This document shows positions 1-8,256 of a stretch of DNA of 53,067 nt, piece after piece (the stretch's first letter is position 1; every line of letters begins with the position of its first letter). The notes under the pieces are model-generated. The model did not search any database. It was not told the origin of the DNA and saw only the letters and a program-made list of their open reading frames with translations. Made by a program: the position numbers and the translations under genes. The stretch comes from Mycobacterium sp. Marseille-P9652 (GTDB taxonomy: Bacteria > Actinomycetota > Actinomycetes > Mycobacteriales > Mycobacteriaceae), in NCBI RefSeq assembly GCF_902652685.1, contig NZ_CACRUY010000037.1, positions 1 through 53,067 of the forward strand, given 5' to 3'.

Positions 1-551
1 ATTGGGTGGTGGTGCTGGGCGCGGCCGTCGGCGCGGGGTCGGCGGCCGTCGACCTGGCGGTAGCGATGGGGGCACGCGTGCTCGCGGCGGCGTCGAGCCC
101 CGACAAACTCGCCCTGTGCCGGCAGCGCGGCGCGGAGGCGACCGTCGACTACGACGGCGAGGACTTGAAGTCGCGCATCCGCGAACTCACCGGCGACGCG
201 GCGCGGGTGGTCATCGACCCGGTCGGCGGGTCCTACGCCGAGCCCGCCCTGCGGGCGCTCAGCCGCGGCGGCACCTTCGTCACCCTCGGGTACGCGGCGG
301 GCATTCCGTCGATTCCGCTCAACCTCGTACTGCTCAAGGGAATCACGGTCCAGGGGATGGAGATTCGCACCTTCATGGCCGATCGTCCCGAAGACGCCGC
401 GCGGGACATGCGCGAGTTGTCGGACATGTTCGCCGCCGGTGAGGTGCGCCCTTACATCGGCGCGCGTTTCGCGCTGGACGACGCGGCGGCGGCGTTGCGG
501 CACGTGGCGGAGCGCAAGGTGCTCGGCAAGGTCGTCATCGACGTCGCGTGA
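1..551 (+). CDS. NADPH:quinone oxidoreductase, C-terminal part (truncated by window edge)
   Basis: Only the last ~183 residues are in the window; the frame is open at base 3 and the true start lies upstream. The visible part is the nucleotide-binding half of a zinc-independent medium-chain dehydrogenase/reductase. It has the glycine-rich turn VVVLGAAVGAG followed by an alanine-rich helix, a later VVIDPVGGSYAEPALRAL stretch, and the usual C-terminal element KVLGKVVIDVA. The family transfers hydride from NADPH to quinones or other enone acceptors in the cytosol. The substrate cannot be told from this fragment. It converges on the sulfatase-like gene, with only 19 bases between the two stop codons. 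Confidence 0.85.
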   Translation, partial: WVVVLGAAVGAGSAAVDLAVAMGARVLAAASSPDKLALCRQRGAEATVDYDGEDLKSRIRELTGDAARVVIDPVGGSYAEPALRALSRGGTFVTLGYAAGIPSIPLNLVLLKGITVQGMEIRTFMADRPEDAARDMRELSDMFAAGEVRPYIGARFALDDAAAALRHVAERKVLGKVVIDVA

Positions 552-570
552 CTAGCGCGAGCGGAACCAG

Positions 571-2445
571 CTACGGCGTCACGATGTTGAAGCGCGGGTC
601 GGGCTCGTCCAGCGCACCGAGGAAGGCCCCCAGGGCCGCCTGGTCCCCCGAAATCTCCACTCCCGGCGACGTGAAGTCCCCCATCGCGACCGTGAGGAGC
701 CGGGACTTGTTCTCCAGCTTGACCGTAACGGTCGCCGTCTGCGGATCCGCCGGCACCTTGCGATACACCAGCACGCCGTTGCGCAGCGCGAGCCGATAGT
801 TCACGGCCGCGTCGGCGAACGAGACGTCGACAGCCACGTCAAGGTCCCAGCTGCGGGGGCCGTTCACCCGGATGGCCAGGCTGTCGAAGATCTGCTCCGG
901 CGTCAGCTGGTTGAGCATGGACATCGACGCCGCCGTCGTCGCGGTGCCGAAGTTGCCGGTGCGCAGCTCCGCCGCGCCGCTGAGGAAGAAGTTGCGCCAG
1001 GTCGCGTTCTCAGCGCCGTAGGCCAGCTGCTCGAGCGTTTCGGCATACAGGGCGCGGGCCGCATCGTGCCCGGGTTCGGTGAAGGCCGCGTGGTCCAAAA
1101 GCGTTGCCGCCCAGCGGAAGTCGCCGATGTCGAACGCGGCCCTGGCAAGCTCTACGACACGGTCGAGGCCACCCATCGCCTCGACGTAGCGGGGCGCCAG
1201 CGCCTCGGGCGGATGCGGCCACAGCCGCCCGGGGTTGCCGTCAAACCAGCCCATGTAGCGCTGGTAGACGGCCTTCACGTTGTGGTTGACCGACCCGTAG
1301 TACCCGCGGGCGTGCCAGGCCCGCTCCAGCGCCGGGGGCATCTGAAACATCTCGGCGATCTCTACGCCGGTGTAACCCTGGTTCAGCAGTCTCAGGGTCT
1401 GGTCGTGCAGGTAGGCGTACAGGTCGCGCTGCAGCGACAGGTACTCGACGATGTTGTCCCGTCCCCAGGTCGGCCAGTGGTGGGACGCGAACACCACGTC
1501 GGCGCGGTCGGCGAAGGTGTCGATCGCCTCGGTGAGGTAACCCGACCACGCGTGCGGGTCGCGAACCAGCGCCCCGCGCAGCGTCAGCAGGTTGTGCAGG
1601 TTGTGGGTGGCGTTCTCGGCCATGCACAGGGCGCGGAATCGCGGGAAATAGAAGTGCATTTCGGCCGGCGCCTCGGTTCCGGGCGCCATTTGGAACTCGA
1701 TCTCCACCCCGTCGATCGTGTGCGTCTCGCCGGTCCGCCGGATGTCGACGGTCGGGACGATGACGGCAACCTCGCCGGTGGACGTGGCCTGCCCGAGTCC
1801 GCAGCCGACCTGATCCAGCGGCCCGCGCGGCAGCATCGTCCCGTACATGTAGGTGGCCCGGCGCGCCATGGCCGTCCCGGCGTAGACGTTCTCCTGAACG
1901 GCGTGCTCCACGAAGCCCTCGGGCGCCAGCACGGCGACCGCGCCGGAGTCCACGTCGGCCTGCGAGGTGACACCCAGCACGCCCCCGAAGTGATCGACGT
2001 GGCTGTGGGTGTAGATCACCGCGACGACGGGCCGGTCGCCGCCGCGGTGCTCGCGATACAGGTTCAGCGCCGCGGCGGCCACTTCGGTGGACACCAGCGG
2101 ATCGATGACGATGATCCCGGTGTCCGTCTCGACGAAGGTGACATTCGAGAGATCGAGCCCGCGGACCTGGTAGATGCCGGGCACCACCTCGTAAAGCCCC
2201 TGCTTCGCGGCCAGGGTCGACTGCCGCCACAAGCTCGGATGCACCGACGTCGGCGCCGGGCCGCCCAGGAACGAATAGGCGTCGTTATCCCATACCACTC
2301 GGCCGTCGGCCGACGTGATCACGCACGGGGACAGCGCGGCAATGAATCCACGATCGGCATTGTGAAAATCTCTGTCGTCGTCGAATGGCAGCGCGTGATC
2401 GCGGTGTGCAGACTCGATGACCGGGGATGGGGCTTTGTGGTCCAC
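571..2445 (-). CDS. Alkyl/aryl-sulfatase of the metallo-beta-lactamase fold (Rv3762c type)
   Basis: A ~624-residue class III alkyl-sulfatase (SdsA1 family), which hydrolyses long-chain alkyl sulfates using a two-zinc centre. The zinc-ligand motif THSHVDH lies at about residues 146-152, and further family motifs AENATHN and ASHHWPTWG follow. After the catalytic domain come the helical dimerisation region and a C-terminal SCP2-like lipid-binding domain (about 500-624), as in the family. The length is usual. The start is uncertain: a TTG lies two codons further upstream (2451), and no Shine-Dalgarno sequence precedes either. No signal peptide is visible, so it is probably cytosolic. It is divergent from lpqH. 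The physiological substrate in mycobacteria is not known to me. Confidence 0.9.
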   Translation of the reverse strand: MDHKAPSPVIESAHRDHALPFDDDRDFHNADRGFIAALSPCVITSADGRVVWDNDAYSFLGGPAPTSVHPSLWRQSTLAAKQGLYEVVPGIYQVRGLDLSNVTFVETDTGIIVIDPLVSTEVAAAALNLYREHRGGDRPVVAVIYTHSHVDHFGGVLGVTSQADVDSGAVAVLAPEGFVEHAVQENVYAGTAMARRATYMYGTMLPRGPLDQVGCGLGQATSTGEVAVIVPTVDIRRTGETHTIDGVEIEFQMAPGTEAPAEMHFYFPRFRALCMAENATHNLHNLLTLRGALVRDPHAWSGYLTEAIDTFADRADVVFASHHWPTWGRDNIVEYLSLQRDLYAYLHDQTLRLLNQGYTGVEIAEMFQMPPALERAWHARGYYGSVNHNVKAVYQRYMGWFDGNPGRLWPHPPEALAPRYVEAMGGLDRVVELARAAFDIGDFRWAATLLDHAAFTEPGHDAARALYAETLEQLAYGAENATWRNFFLSGAAELRTGNFGTATTAASMSMLNQLTPEQIFDSLAIRVNGPRSWDLDVAVDVSFADAAVNYRLALRNGVLVYRKVPADPQTATVTVKLENKSRLLTVAMGDFTSPGVEISGDQAALGAFLGALDEPDPRFNIVTP

Positions 2446-2551
2446 CGCCAATACGATGCCATTAAAGGCGCTTCGGGGAAGTGGCCGACGAATGGAAGTT
2501 GATTTCTCAGGACCCTAGACCTGGCGTCCAGTTAACCCGCATACTGCCCAT

Positions 2552-2575
2552 CGGTCCGTCAAAGACGACGGACCG
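2552..2575. promoter_or_regulatory. Inverted repeat in the lpqH leader region
   Basis: A perfect 9-bp inverted repeat, CGGTCCGTC (2552-2560) and GACGGACCG (2567-2575), separated by the 6-base spacer aaagac. It ends 24 bases before the lpqH start codon. It could be an mRNA stem in the 5' leader or a protein-binding site; the sequence alone does not decide. Confidence 0.5.
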
Positions 2576-2599
2576 CAGCGATCGGGCAAAGGAGAACAG

Positions 2600-3055
2600 G
2601 TGAAGCGTGGACTGACTGTTGCGGCGGTCGGAGCGGCCATTCTGGCCGCCGGCATCTCGGGGTGTTCGAGTAACAAGGGCACCACGGTCTCGGGTAACGG
2701 CGTCACGGCCAGCACCGGCGGCACGACGAAGGTCATCATCGACGGCAAGGACCAGAACGTCCAGGGCAGCACCGTCTGCACCAAGGCCGCCGGCAACGTC
2801 ACCATGGCTGTCGGTGGCAGCAACACCGGCATCAGCGTCGTGCTCACCGACGCCAACCCGCCCCAGGTGAAGGCCGTCCAGCTCGGCAATGTCAACGGTG
2901 TGACGCTCCAGTACGCACAGGGTGGCCAGGGCAACGCCTCGGCGACGAAGGACGGCAACACCTACAAGGTGACAGGCAACGCGACCGGTGTCGACATGGC
3001 CAACCCGATGCAGACGGTCAACAAGCCGTTCGAGATCGACGTGACCTGCTCCTGA
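2600..3055 (+). CDS. lpqH: LpqH, 19-kDa lipoprotein antigen
   Basis: A 151-residue lipoprotein that matches LpqH, the abundant mycobacterial surface lipoprotein and TLR2 agonist. It has a lysine/arginine n-region (MKRG), a hydrophobic core and the lipobox ISGC, which puts the lipidated cysteine at residue 22. A Ser/Thr/Gly-rich linker ([16 protein letters not shown]) and a small beta-rich domain follow. Two cysteines beyond Cys22 could form a disulfide. The GTG start at 2600 is supported by the strong Shine-Dalgarno sequence aaaggag at 2588-2594. The position between the sulfatase gene and tcrY matches M. tuberculosis. An inverted repeat lies just upstream and a strong hairpin just downstream. 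Confidence 0.97.
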   Translation: MKRGLTVAAVGAAILAAGISGCSSNKGTTVSGNGVTASTGGTTKVIIDGKDQNVQGSTVCTKAAGNVTMAVGGSNTGISVVLTDANPPQVKAVQLGNVNGVTLQYAQGGQGNASATKDGNTYKVTGNATGVDMANPMQTVNKPFEIDVTCS

Positions 3056-3058
3056 CGT

Positions 3059-4591
3059 TCACGCGTGCGGTTGCCACCCGTTGAGTGGCAACCGCACCGT
3101 GAACTCCGTGTGCCCGGGTGAACTGTTCACCGAGATGGTTCCCTGATGCGCCTTGACGACCGCCGATACGATCGCGAGGCCGAGACCGGTGCTGCCCCCC
3201 TTGCGGGAGCGGGAGGAATCACCGCGGGCGAACCGCTCGAACACCTCGGATTGCAGCGCGGGCGGGATGCCGGGCCCGTTGTCGATCACCTGCAGCACGC
3301 TGTGCGACGGCTCGGTGGTCAGGCGCGTCGTCACGACAGTGCCCGCGCCGGTGTGGACGCGGGCGTTGGCGAGCAGGTTGGTCAGCACCTGGTGTAGCCG
3401 CGCCGCGTCGCCCGGCACCACCACGGGTTCTTCGGGCAGGTCGAGCTGCCACTGGTGGTCCGGCCCCGCGACGTGCGCGTCGTTGACCGCGTCCACCGCC
3501 AGCCGCGACAGGTCCACCGGTTCGCATTCCAGGGGCCGCCCGGAGTCCAGCCGGGCCAGCAGGAGCAGGTCTTCGACCAGCTGCGTCATCCGCTGCGTCT
3601 CCGACGCGACCCTGCTCATGGCGTGCGCCACCGCCTCGCGGTCGTCGCCCATGCGTTGGGTGAGCTCGGTGTAGCCGCGGATGGCGGCGAGCGGGGTTCG
3701 CAGCTCGTGGCTGGCGTCGGCGACGAACTGGCGCACCCGGGTCTCGCTCGCCTGCCGCGCCGACAGCGCCGCCGCGATGTGGTCGAGCATCCGGTTGAAC
3801 GCCCACCCGAGTTGGCCGACCTCCGTCCCCGGGTTGGCGTCGGAATCGGACACCCGCACCGGCAGTTCAACCTCGCCGCGGTCCAGCGGCAGTTCGGCGA
3901 CCCGGGTCGCCGTCTGCGCGACGCGGCGCAGTGGCGCCAGCGCGCTGCGGATGATGATGGCTCCCGCGGTCGTGGCGGCGGCCAGCGCGACGACGGTGAC
4001 GATGCCGAAGATGACCAGCATCCGCATCAGCGTGGCGTCGATGTTCGCCATCGAAAGGCCGGTGACAATGACGTCTCCGCCGCTGCGGCTGGGTGCCGCG
4101 ACCACGCGGTATCGGCCCAGCCCGTCGAGATTTAGGGTCTCCGGCTTGCGGCTGCCGGCGATAGCCTCCAGTTGGTCCTGCGCCTTGGGCGTCAGGCCCG
4201 CCCGGGCGCCGCTGCTGGTGAGGTAGCCGGCGTCGACCGTCCTACCGTGATCGACGATCGCGGCCACCATGCCGGTCGGCTGACCCGGCGCATCGAGGAA
4301 CCAGGGACCCGGCCCGGGCCTCGGGTAAAAGGGCGGGTCGCGGCGCGGACCGGCCCGGTTGTGTTCGCGATGGATCAGCGCCGAACGTTCGGAGGCGCTT
4401 GCCAGCTGGCCGTCGAGCTGGGCCTTCAGGTGGTGCAGCAGCGCCAGTTCGGTGACGGCGGTGATGCCGATGCACACGACCGCCAGCACGACGACCTGCC
4501 CGACGAGCAGCCGTAAGCGCAGCGACCAGACCTTGCGATCGCTGCTCGCCCGTTGTCGCGACCCGCTCCTAGCGGGCCGGCTTGAGGACAT
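3059..4591 (-). CDS. tcrY: TcrY, sensor histidine kinase
   Basis: A 510-residue membrane histidine kinase, partner of TcrX. The order is: basic N-terminus, TM1 at about 24-48, an extracytoplasmic sensor region at about 50-188, TM2 at about 190-215, HAMP, a DHp helix with the phospho-acceptor His295 in FVADASHELRTPLA, then the HATPase domain with an N box (LLANARVHT) and glycine boxes (DNGPGIP, STGLGLAI). TcrY autophosphorylates and passes phosphate to TcrX. Its start overlaps the tcrX stop region by 23 bp, so the two are co-translated. It is somewhat longer than M. tuberculosis TcrY (about 475 residues); the extra is in the N-terminal tail, so a later start is possible. Confidence 0.95.
   Translation of the reverse strand: MSSSRPARSGSRQRASSDRKVWSLRLRLLVGQVVVLAVVCIGITAVTELALLHHLKAQLDGQLASASERSALIHREHNRAGPRRDPPFYPRPGPGPWFLDAPGQPTGMVAAIVDHGRTVDAGYLTSSGARAGLTPKAQDQLEAIAGSRKPETLNLDGLGRYRVVAAPSRSGGDVIVTGLSMANIDATLMRMLVIFGIVTVVALAAATTAGAIIIRSALAPLRRVAQTATRVAELPLDRGEVELPVRVSDSDANPGTEVGQLGWAFNRMLDHIAAALSARQASETRVRQFVADASHELRTPLAAIRGYTELTQRMGDDREAVAHAMSRVASETQRMTQLVEDLLLLARLDSGRPLECEPVDLSRLAVDAVNDAHVAGPDHQWQLDLPEEPVVVPGDAARLHQVLTNLLANARVHTGAGTVVTTRLTTEPSHSVLQVIDNGPGIPPALQSEVFERFARGDSSRSRKGGSTGLGLAIVSAVVKAHQGTISVNSSPGHTEFTVRLPLNGWQPHA
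3065..3097 (+). terminator. Hairpin terminator of lpqH, inside the 3' end of tcrY
   Basis: A perfect 13-bp stem, GTGCGGTTGCCAC (3065-3077) and GTGGCAACCGCAC (3085-3097), with a 7-base loop. It begins 10 bases after the lpqH stop codon. No T-run follows, as is common for mycobacterial hairpin terminators. The stem is also the coding sequence for the last residues of the convergent tcrY gene. Confidence 0.75.
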
Positions 4592-5309
4592 AACCCGCGC
4601 CGCGCAGCGTGTGAATCATGGGCTCGCGCCCGTTGTCGATCTTCTTGCGCAGGTAAGAGATGTAGAGCTCGACGATGTTGGAGCGGCCGCCGAAGTCGTA
4701 GCTCCACACCCGGTCGAGGATCTGCGCCTTGCTGAGCACCCGCTTGGAGTTGCGCATCATGAACCGCAGAAGTTCGAACTCGGTGGAGGTCAACGAGATC
4801 GGTTCGCCGCCGCGCGTCACCTCGTGACTGTCCTCGTCGAGCACCAGGTCGCCGACGACCAGCTGCGCGCCGCTGTCGACGGTGGTCACGCCGGTGCGCC
4901 GCAACAGGGCGCGCAACCGCAGCACCACCTCTTCGATGCTGAACGGCTTGGTGACGTAGTCGTCGCCCCCGGCGGTGAGCCCCGCGATCCGGTCCTCGAC
5001 CGAGTCCTTGGCCGTCAGCAACAGCACCGGCAGTTGCGGGTTCTCCTCGCGCAGCTTGTGCAGGACGTCGAGCCCGCTCATGTCGGGCAGCATGACGTCG
5101 AGGACGACGACGTCGGGCCGCTGCGCCCTGGCGGCGGCGATGGCCGACGAACCGTCCCCGGCGGTGGCGATGTTCCAACCCTCATATCGCAGCGCCATCG
5201 ACACCATTTCGGCGAGCACGCTCTCGTCGTCGACGACGAGCACGTTGATCGGGTTGCCGTCGGCGCGGCACATGACAACCCGCTCGACGGAAGCCCGGGA
5301 TTGCGTCAC
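4569..5309 (-). CDS. tcrX: TcrX, OmpR-family response regulator
   Basis: A ~246-residue response regulator with a receiver domain (acidic pair Asp27-Asp28, phospho-acceptor Asp71 in VVLDVMLPD, conserved Lys in VTKPF) and an OmpR-type winged-helix DNA-binding domain ending in TLRGAGYVLKPAR. It acts as the transcription factor of the TcrXY system. I chose the GTG at 5309 because a GATACT hexamer lies 6 bases before it and the length is close to the known protein (234 residues). An ATG at 5273 is the alternative. The open frame continues upstream to 5486, but that extension runs through a hairpin and is not protein-like. Confidence 0.93.
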   Translation of the reverse strand: MTQSRASVERVVMCRADGNPINVLVVDDESVLAEMVSMALRYEGWNIATAGDGSSAIAAARAQRPDVVVLDVMLPDMSGLDVLHKLREENPQLPVLLLTAKDSVEDRIAGLTAGGDDYVTKPFSIEEVVLRLRALLRRTGVTTVDSGAQLVVGDLVLDEDSHEVTRGGEPISLTSTEFELLRFMMRNSKRVLSKAQILDRVWSYDFGGRSNIVELYISYLRKKIDNGREPMIHTLRGAGYVLKPAR

Positions 5310-5371
5310 AGCTTTAGTATCCGCCGTCGGCTTGGCCGATGCTATGGCGCTGCTGTGTGCGGGCTGTGAAA

Positions 5372-5402
5372 GATCGCGTGGCCGCCGGGCGGCCACGCGA
5401 TC
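5372..5402 (-). terminator. Long hairpin terminator downstream of the 51-residue membrane protein gene
   Basis: A perfect 15-bp inverted repeat, GATCGCGTGGCCGCC (5372-5386) and GGCGGCCACGCGATC (5388-5402), with a single central base. It lies 20 bases beyond the stop of the minus-strand gene ending at 5422 and upstream of tcrX. It would stop transcription of the small-gene pair before tcrX. Confidence 0.7.
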
Positions 5403-5421
5403 CCCGTCAGTGCTGCGCGGT

Positions 5422-5577
5422 CTAATACCAATACCGGCGGCCGGCGACCGGGCGGCCAACCGAGCCCATGATCCAGAGCACCGCACCGATGACCAGTAAG
5501 ACGATGCCGAGCACCCAAAGCAGATGGATGCCGAAAACGAATCCGAGAATCAATAAGACGATGCCGAGAATAATCAT
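5422..5577 (-). CDS. Small membrane protein, DUF6131-like
   Basis: A 51-residue protein made of two closely spaced hydrophobic segments (IILGIVLLILGFVFG at about 2-16 and LLWVLGIVLLVIGAVLWIMG at about 19-38) and a short basic-aromatic tail ending RRYWY. This layout is typical of the small DUF6131-type membrane proteins common in mycobacteria; function unknown. The ATG at 5577 follows a good ribosome-binding sequence (aaaggaag, read on the minus strand). The open frame continues upstream but overlaps the neighbouring gene and has no start with an RBS. It probably shares a transcript with the gene at 5604-5834. Confidence 0.8.
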   Translation of the reverse strand: MIILGIVLLILGFVFGIHLLWVLGIVLLVIGAVLWIMGSVGRPVAGRRYWY

Positions 5578-5603
5578 GACAACTTCCTTTGCGATGAGGG
5601 GAT

Positions 5604-5834
5604 TTAGGCCGCGAGGCCACTGGGCATTGAACTCGGTTGCGGCACGTGGCAATCCTTGACCTTTGGGTTCACACCCGCGTAATTCAAGGGCCCCGCGACC
5701 ACGGTTAACGCGATGTTTCCGGCTGTGACACAACTCGTTGAGCCGCCCTTGAAGTAATCACGCTGATACGCCGCGAAAACCCCAATGAGCAGCCACACCA
5801 GAACAATCGTGCCGATTATTCCGCTGCCACGCAT
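5604..5834 (-). CDS. Small single-pass membrane or secreted protein
   Basis: A 76-residue protein beginning MRGSGIIGTIVLVWLLIGVFAAYQRDYF. It has one N-terminal hydrophobic segment (about 5-22), which is either an anchor or a signal peptide, followed by a small outside domain with two cysteines (in TSCVTAG and KDCHVP). I do not recognise the family. The ATG at 5834 follows ggaggt at a good distance; an in-frame ATG four codons earlier is possible. A SigF-like promoter lies upstream. The DUF6131-like gene follows 26 bases downstream, so the two probably form one unit. Confidence 0.75.
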   Translation of the reverse strand: MRGSGIIGTIVLVWLLIGVFAAYQRDYFKGGSTSCVTAGNIALTVVAGPLNYAGVNPKVKDCHVPQPSSMPSGLAA

Positions 5835-5878
5835 GGTGACCTCCATTGTTCGAGAAAGATTTCCCGTGCGCCTAGCGT

Positions 5879-5902
5879 TACCCATTGCACTCACGTCTAA
5901 AC
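5879..5902 (-). promoter_or_regulatory. Possible SigF-type promoter
   Basis: On the minus strand the sequence reads GTTT, 15 bases, GGGTA. This fits the mycobacterial SigF pattern GTTT-N15-17-GGGTA. It lies 45 bases before the start codon of the 76-residue membrane protein gene. Small membrane proteins are common SigF targets in mycobacteria, which agrees with the genes downstream. Confidence 0.5.
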
Positions 5903-5939
5903 ATGGACGGCGGCGCTGTATTCGAAACGCAACCGCGTT

Positions 5940-6350
5940 TCAGGAGTTGGCGGCGAGCCACGCCGCCGCCCGCCGGTTCGACGCTCGCGACAGCCAGGCG
6001 TCCTGGATGAGCTCGGCCAGTTCCGCGCTGGTGATCTCCGCCAGCCGGCAGGCGCGCACCAGGACGGACGGATGGCCGTCGAAGCGGTCCGTGGTGAAGA
6101 AGGGCGATCCGGGATCCTGGATGAGCGCCAGCTTGTCGCTCTCGGATTCGACCCAGAGCATGATGACGTCGTCATATGGCCGGCCGGTGTCCGGGTCGGA
6201 CGCGTCGGGTTGCGGAGTGCGGAAGAACACGAACGACTTTCCGCCCACCTGATAGATCGGGTTGCCTTTGGGGCCTTCCACCCGCTTGACATGCGGCATC
6301 GACGCGGCGATTCGATGCACGTCGGTCACGGTCGCGGGCCGCTCGGCCAT
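5940..6350 (-). CDS. MmcQ/YjbR-like protein
   Basis: A 136-residue protein of the YjbR (CyaY-like fold) type. Features include an N-terminal helix with MPHV, the strand KSFVFFRTP, the segment VIMLWVESESDKLALIQDPGSPFF with its typical conserved DP, then a helix ending in LIQDAWLSRAS. YjbR proteins are small DNA-binding-fold proteins of unclear role. The start at 6350 is chosen because a TAATGT -10 hexamer (6358-6363, minus strand) lies 7 bases upstream, which suggests a leaderless mRNA. The open frame upstream of it has no homology that I recognise. Confidence 0.8.
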   Translation of the reverse strand: MAERPATVTDVHRIAASMPHVKRVEGPKGNPIYQVGGKSFVFFRTPQPDASDPDTGRPYDDVIMLWVESESDKLALIQDPGSPFFTTDRFDGHPSVLVRACRLAEITSAELAELIQDAWLSRASNRRAAAWLAANS

Positions 6351-6452
6351 GCCGCCGACATTACCGGCCGGTGTCGGCAGCGTGCCCAGTCGCATTGCCG
6401 CGAACGGAGATTGAACGTATCGCGCCGGAGGATTCGGGGTACGCGTTGCACT

Positions 6453-7280
6453 GTGACCGACACCCTGTTCGCCGATGTCTCCGAGTTTCAGGTGCCGGTG
6501 AACGACTCGTACCCGTACCGGGTCCTGTCGATCCGGGTCTGCGACGGCACCTACCGCGATCACAACTTCGCGGCGAACTACGCGTGGATGCGCGCGGCCC
6601 TCGACAGCGGACGGCTGACCTTCGGAATCGTGTACACCTACGTGCGGCCCAATTGGCTGGACAACGCCAACACGGTGCGTTCGATGATCGATGCCGCGGG
6701 TGGTCTGCACCCCCGAGTCGCGCTGATGCTCGACGTGGAGTCGGGCGGCAACCCGCCCGGCGATGGGTCGGACTGGATCAACGGCGTGTATTGGAACCTC
6801 GCCGATTACGCCGGCAATCCGGCGCGAATCATCGGTTACGCCAACAGTTATGACTTCTTCAACATGTGGCGGATTCGCCCGGAGGGGCTGCGCATGATCG
6901 GTGCGGGTTACGGGTCGAATCCGAATTTGCCCGGGCAGGTGGCTCACCAATACACCGACGGCACCGGATTCAGCCCCAACCTCCCGCAGGGCTGTCCGCC
7001 CTTCGGTCACTGCGACATGAACTCGGCCGACGGGCTCACGCCCGAGCAATTCGCCGCCGCGTGCGGCATCACAATGATCGGAGGATGGCTGATGGCGCTC
7101 ACCGACGCCGAACAGGCGGAATTGTTGGCTAAGGTCCGCGACATCTGGGACCAGCTGCGGGGACCCGACGGCGCGGGCTGGCCGCAGCTCGGGCAAAACG
7201 GCCAGGGCCAGAACCTCACGCCGGTCGACGCGATCGCGGCGATCAAGCAGGATGTGGAAGGCAGGGTCTCGACGGCGTAG
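6453..7280 (+). CDS. GH25-like lysin-type protein (phage endolysin relative)
   Basis: A 275-residue protein whose first ~215 residues look like a glycoside hydrolase family 25 (muramidase) barrel. It opens with FADVSEFQVPV, has the acidic pair Asp94/Glu96 in LMLDVESGG, later has AHQYTDGTGF, and closes with HCDMNSADG, where GH25 enzymes often have a related CD-N element. The tail (LTDAEQAELLAKVRDIWDQLRG) resembles tails of mycobacteriophage lysins and tail proteins. There is no signal peptide, so export to peptidoglycan would need another route. No other phage genes are nearby, so this looks like a single resident gene. The GTG at 6453 is my best start; no clear RBS is seen. Confidence 0.7.
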   Translation: MTDTLFADVSEFQVPVNDSYPYRVLSIRVCDGTYRDHNFAANYAWMRAALDSGRLTFGIVYTYVRPNWLDNANTVRSMIDAAGGLHPRVALMLDVESGGNPPGDGSDWINGVYWNLADYAGNPARIIGYANSYDFFNMWRIRPEGLRMIGAGYGSNPNLPGQVAHQYTDGTGFSPNLPQGCPPFGHCDMNSADGLTPEQFAAACGITMIGGWLMALTDAEQAELLAKVRDIWDQLRGPDGAGWPQLGQNGQGQNLTPVDAIAAIKQDVEGRVSTA

Positions 7281-7295
7281 CGCGCCGGCCGAGCC

Positions 7296-8240
7296 TCAGT
7301 TCGTGCGCCGCTGCGCGGACACGAAAAGCGTTGGCGGCATGGAGTCCTCGGAGCCGGCCGGCATCTCGCGCGCATAACGCGCCATCAGCTCCGGGAAGGT
7401 CTGAGCGGACACATCCCAGCCATGCTCGCGCAGCCACGCGTCGACGGGCGTGCGTTCCTCGGCATACCAGAGGTCGTCGAAGTCCGTGATCTCGGCGTCG
7501 ACCAGCCTGGCCGCCGCGGCCCGCATCCGCCGCATGTCGTCGCGTTGCCGCCGGACCAGCTCCGGGTCGGTGAAGCCCGCGCCGGGTACGTTCGAGGCCA
7601 GCCAACTGCCGGGCGCGCTCAGCGCGTGGATGCGTTCGAACAACAGGTCCTGTGCCTGTGCCGGCAGATAGCGGACCAGGCCCTCGGCCGACCAGGCCGC
7701 CGGTTTTGAAGGGTCAAACCCCGCCTCCCGCAACGCCTTCGGCCAGTCCTGTCGGAGGTCTATCGGGACGTTTACCAGGTGAGCCGCCGGTTGCGCGCCG
7801 TGGTCTCGCAGCGTGTGGGTCTTGAACTCCAGCACCTTGGGCTGGTCCAGTTCGTATACGACGGTTCCGTCGGGCCACGGCAGCCGCCACGTCCGGGCGT
7901 CGAGCCCGGACGCCAGGATCACGACCTGCCGCACTCCGGCATCGGCCGCGCCGAGGAAGAACTCGTCGAAGAACGCCGTCCGCGTGGCCATGAAGTCGAT
8001 CATCAGCTGGATGCGCGCGTGCACCTCGGGCTCGAGCTCGATCGCCTTGGCCAACAGGTCGGGCCTGGTGTAGATGCTCCACAGGCCCTCCCCCGCGGCG
8101 TCGACGAAGACCCGCGCGAAGGGGTCGTTGATGAGCGGGTTGTCGCTCTCGGTCTCCGCGGCGCGGGCCGCGGCCACCCCGACGGCGGTGGCGCCCACGC
8201 TTTGAGTGATGTCCCAGGAATCGTTGTCGGTGCGCGGCAT
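7296..8240 (-). CDS. Class I SAM-dependent methyltransferase, TIGR00027 family (Rv3767c type)
   Basis: A 314-residue member of the mycobacterial TIGR00027 methyltransferase family. Family hallmarks are the N-terminal [25 protein letters not shown], the SAM-binding stretch [21 protein letters not shown], the [11 protein letters not shown] motif and [19 protein letters not shown]. Members are assigned as O-methyltransferases by homology; substrates are mostly unknown, and SAM-fold proteins of this family are greatly expanded in mycobacteria. The start at 8240 fits the conserved N-terminus. The gene converges on the GH25-like gene and is divergent from the NTF2-like gene. A 12-bp palindrome lies 17 bases upstream of the start. 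Confidence 0.93.
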   Translation of the reverse strand: MPRTDNDSWDITQSVGATAVGVAAARAAETESDNPLINDPFARVFVDAAGEGLWSIYTRPDLLAKAIELEPEVHARIQLMIDFMATRTAFFDEFFLGAADAGVRQVVILASGLDARTWRLPWPDGTVVYELDQPKVLEFKTHTLRDHGAQPAAHLVNVPIDLRQDWPKALREAGFDPSKPAAWSAEGLVRYLPAQAQDLLFERIHALSAPGSWLASNVPGAGFTDPELVRRQRDDMRRMRAAAARLVDAEITDFDDLWYAEERTPVDAWLREHGWDVSAQTFPELMARYAREMPAGSEDSMPPTLFVSAQRRTN

Positions 8241-8256
8241 CGCCCTTGTCCCCTCC

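Noticed and set aside
2-442. Arg-rich frame at the window start
   Set aside because: It is an off-frame shadow of the oxidoreductase fragment.
5310-5486. N-terminal extension of TcrX
   Set aside because: The extra 59 codons run through a terminator-like hairpin and do not resemble response regulators.
6453-7280. Part of a prophage
   Set aside because: No integrase, capsid, tail or terminase gene is nearby and the flanking genes keep the chromosomal order.
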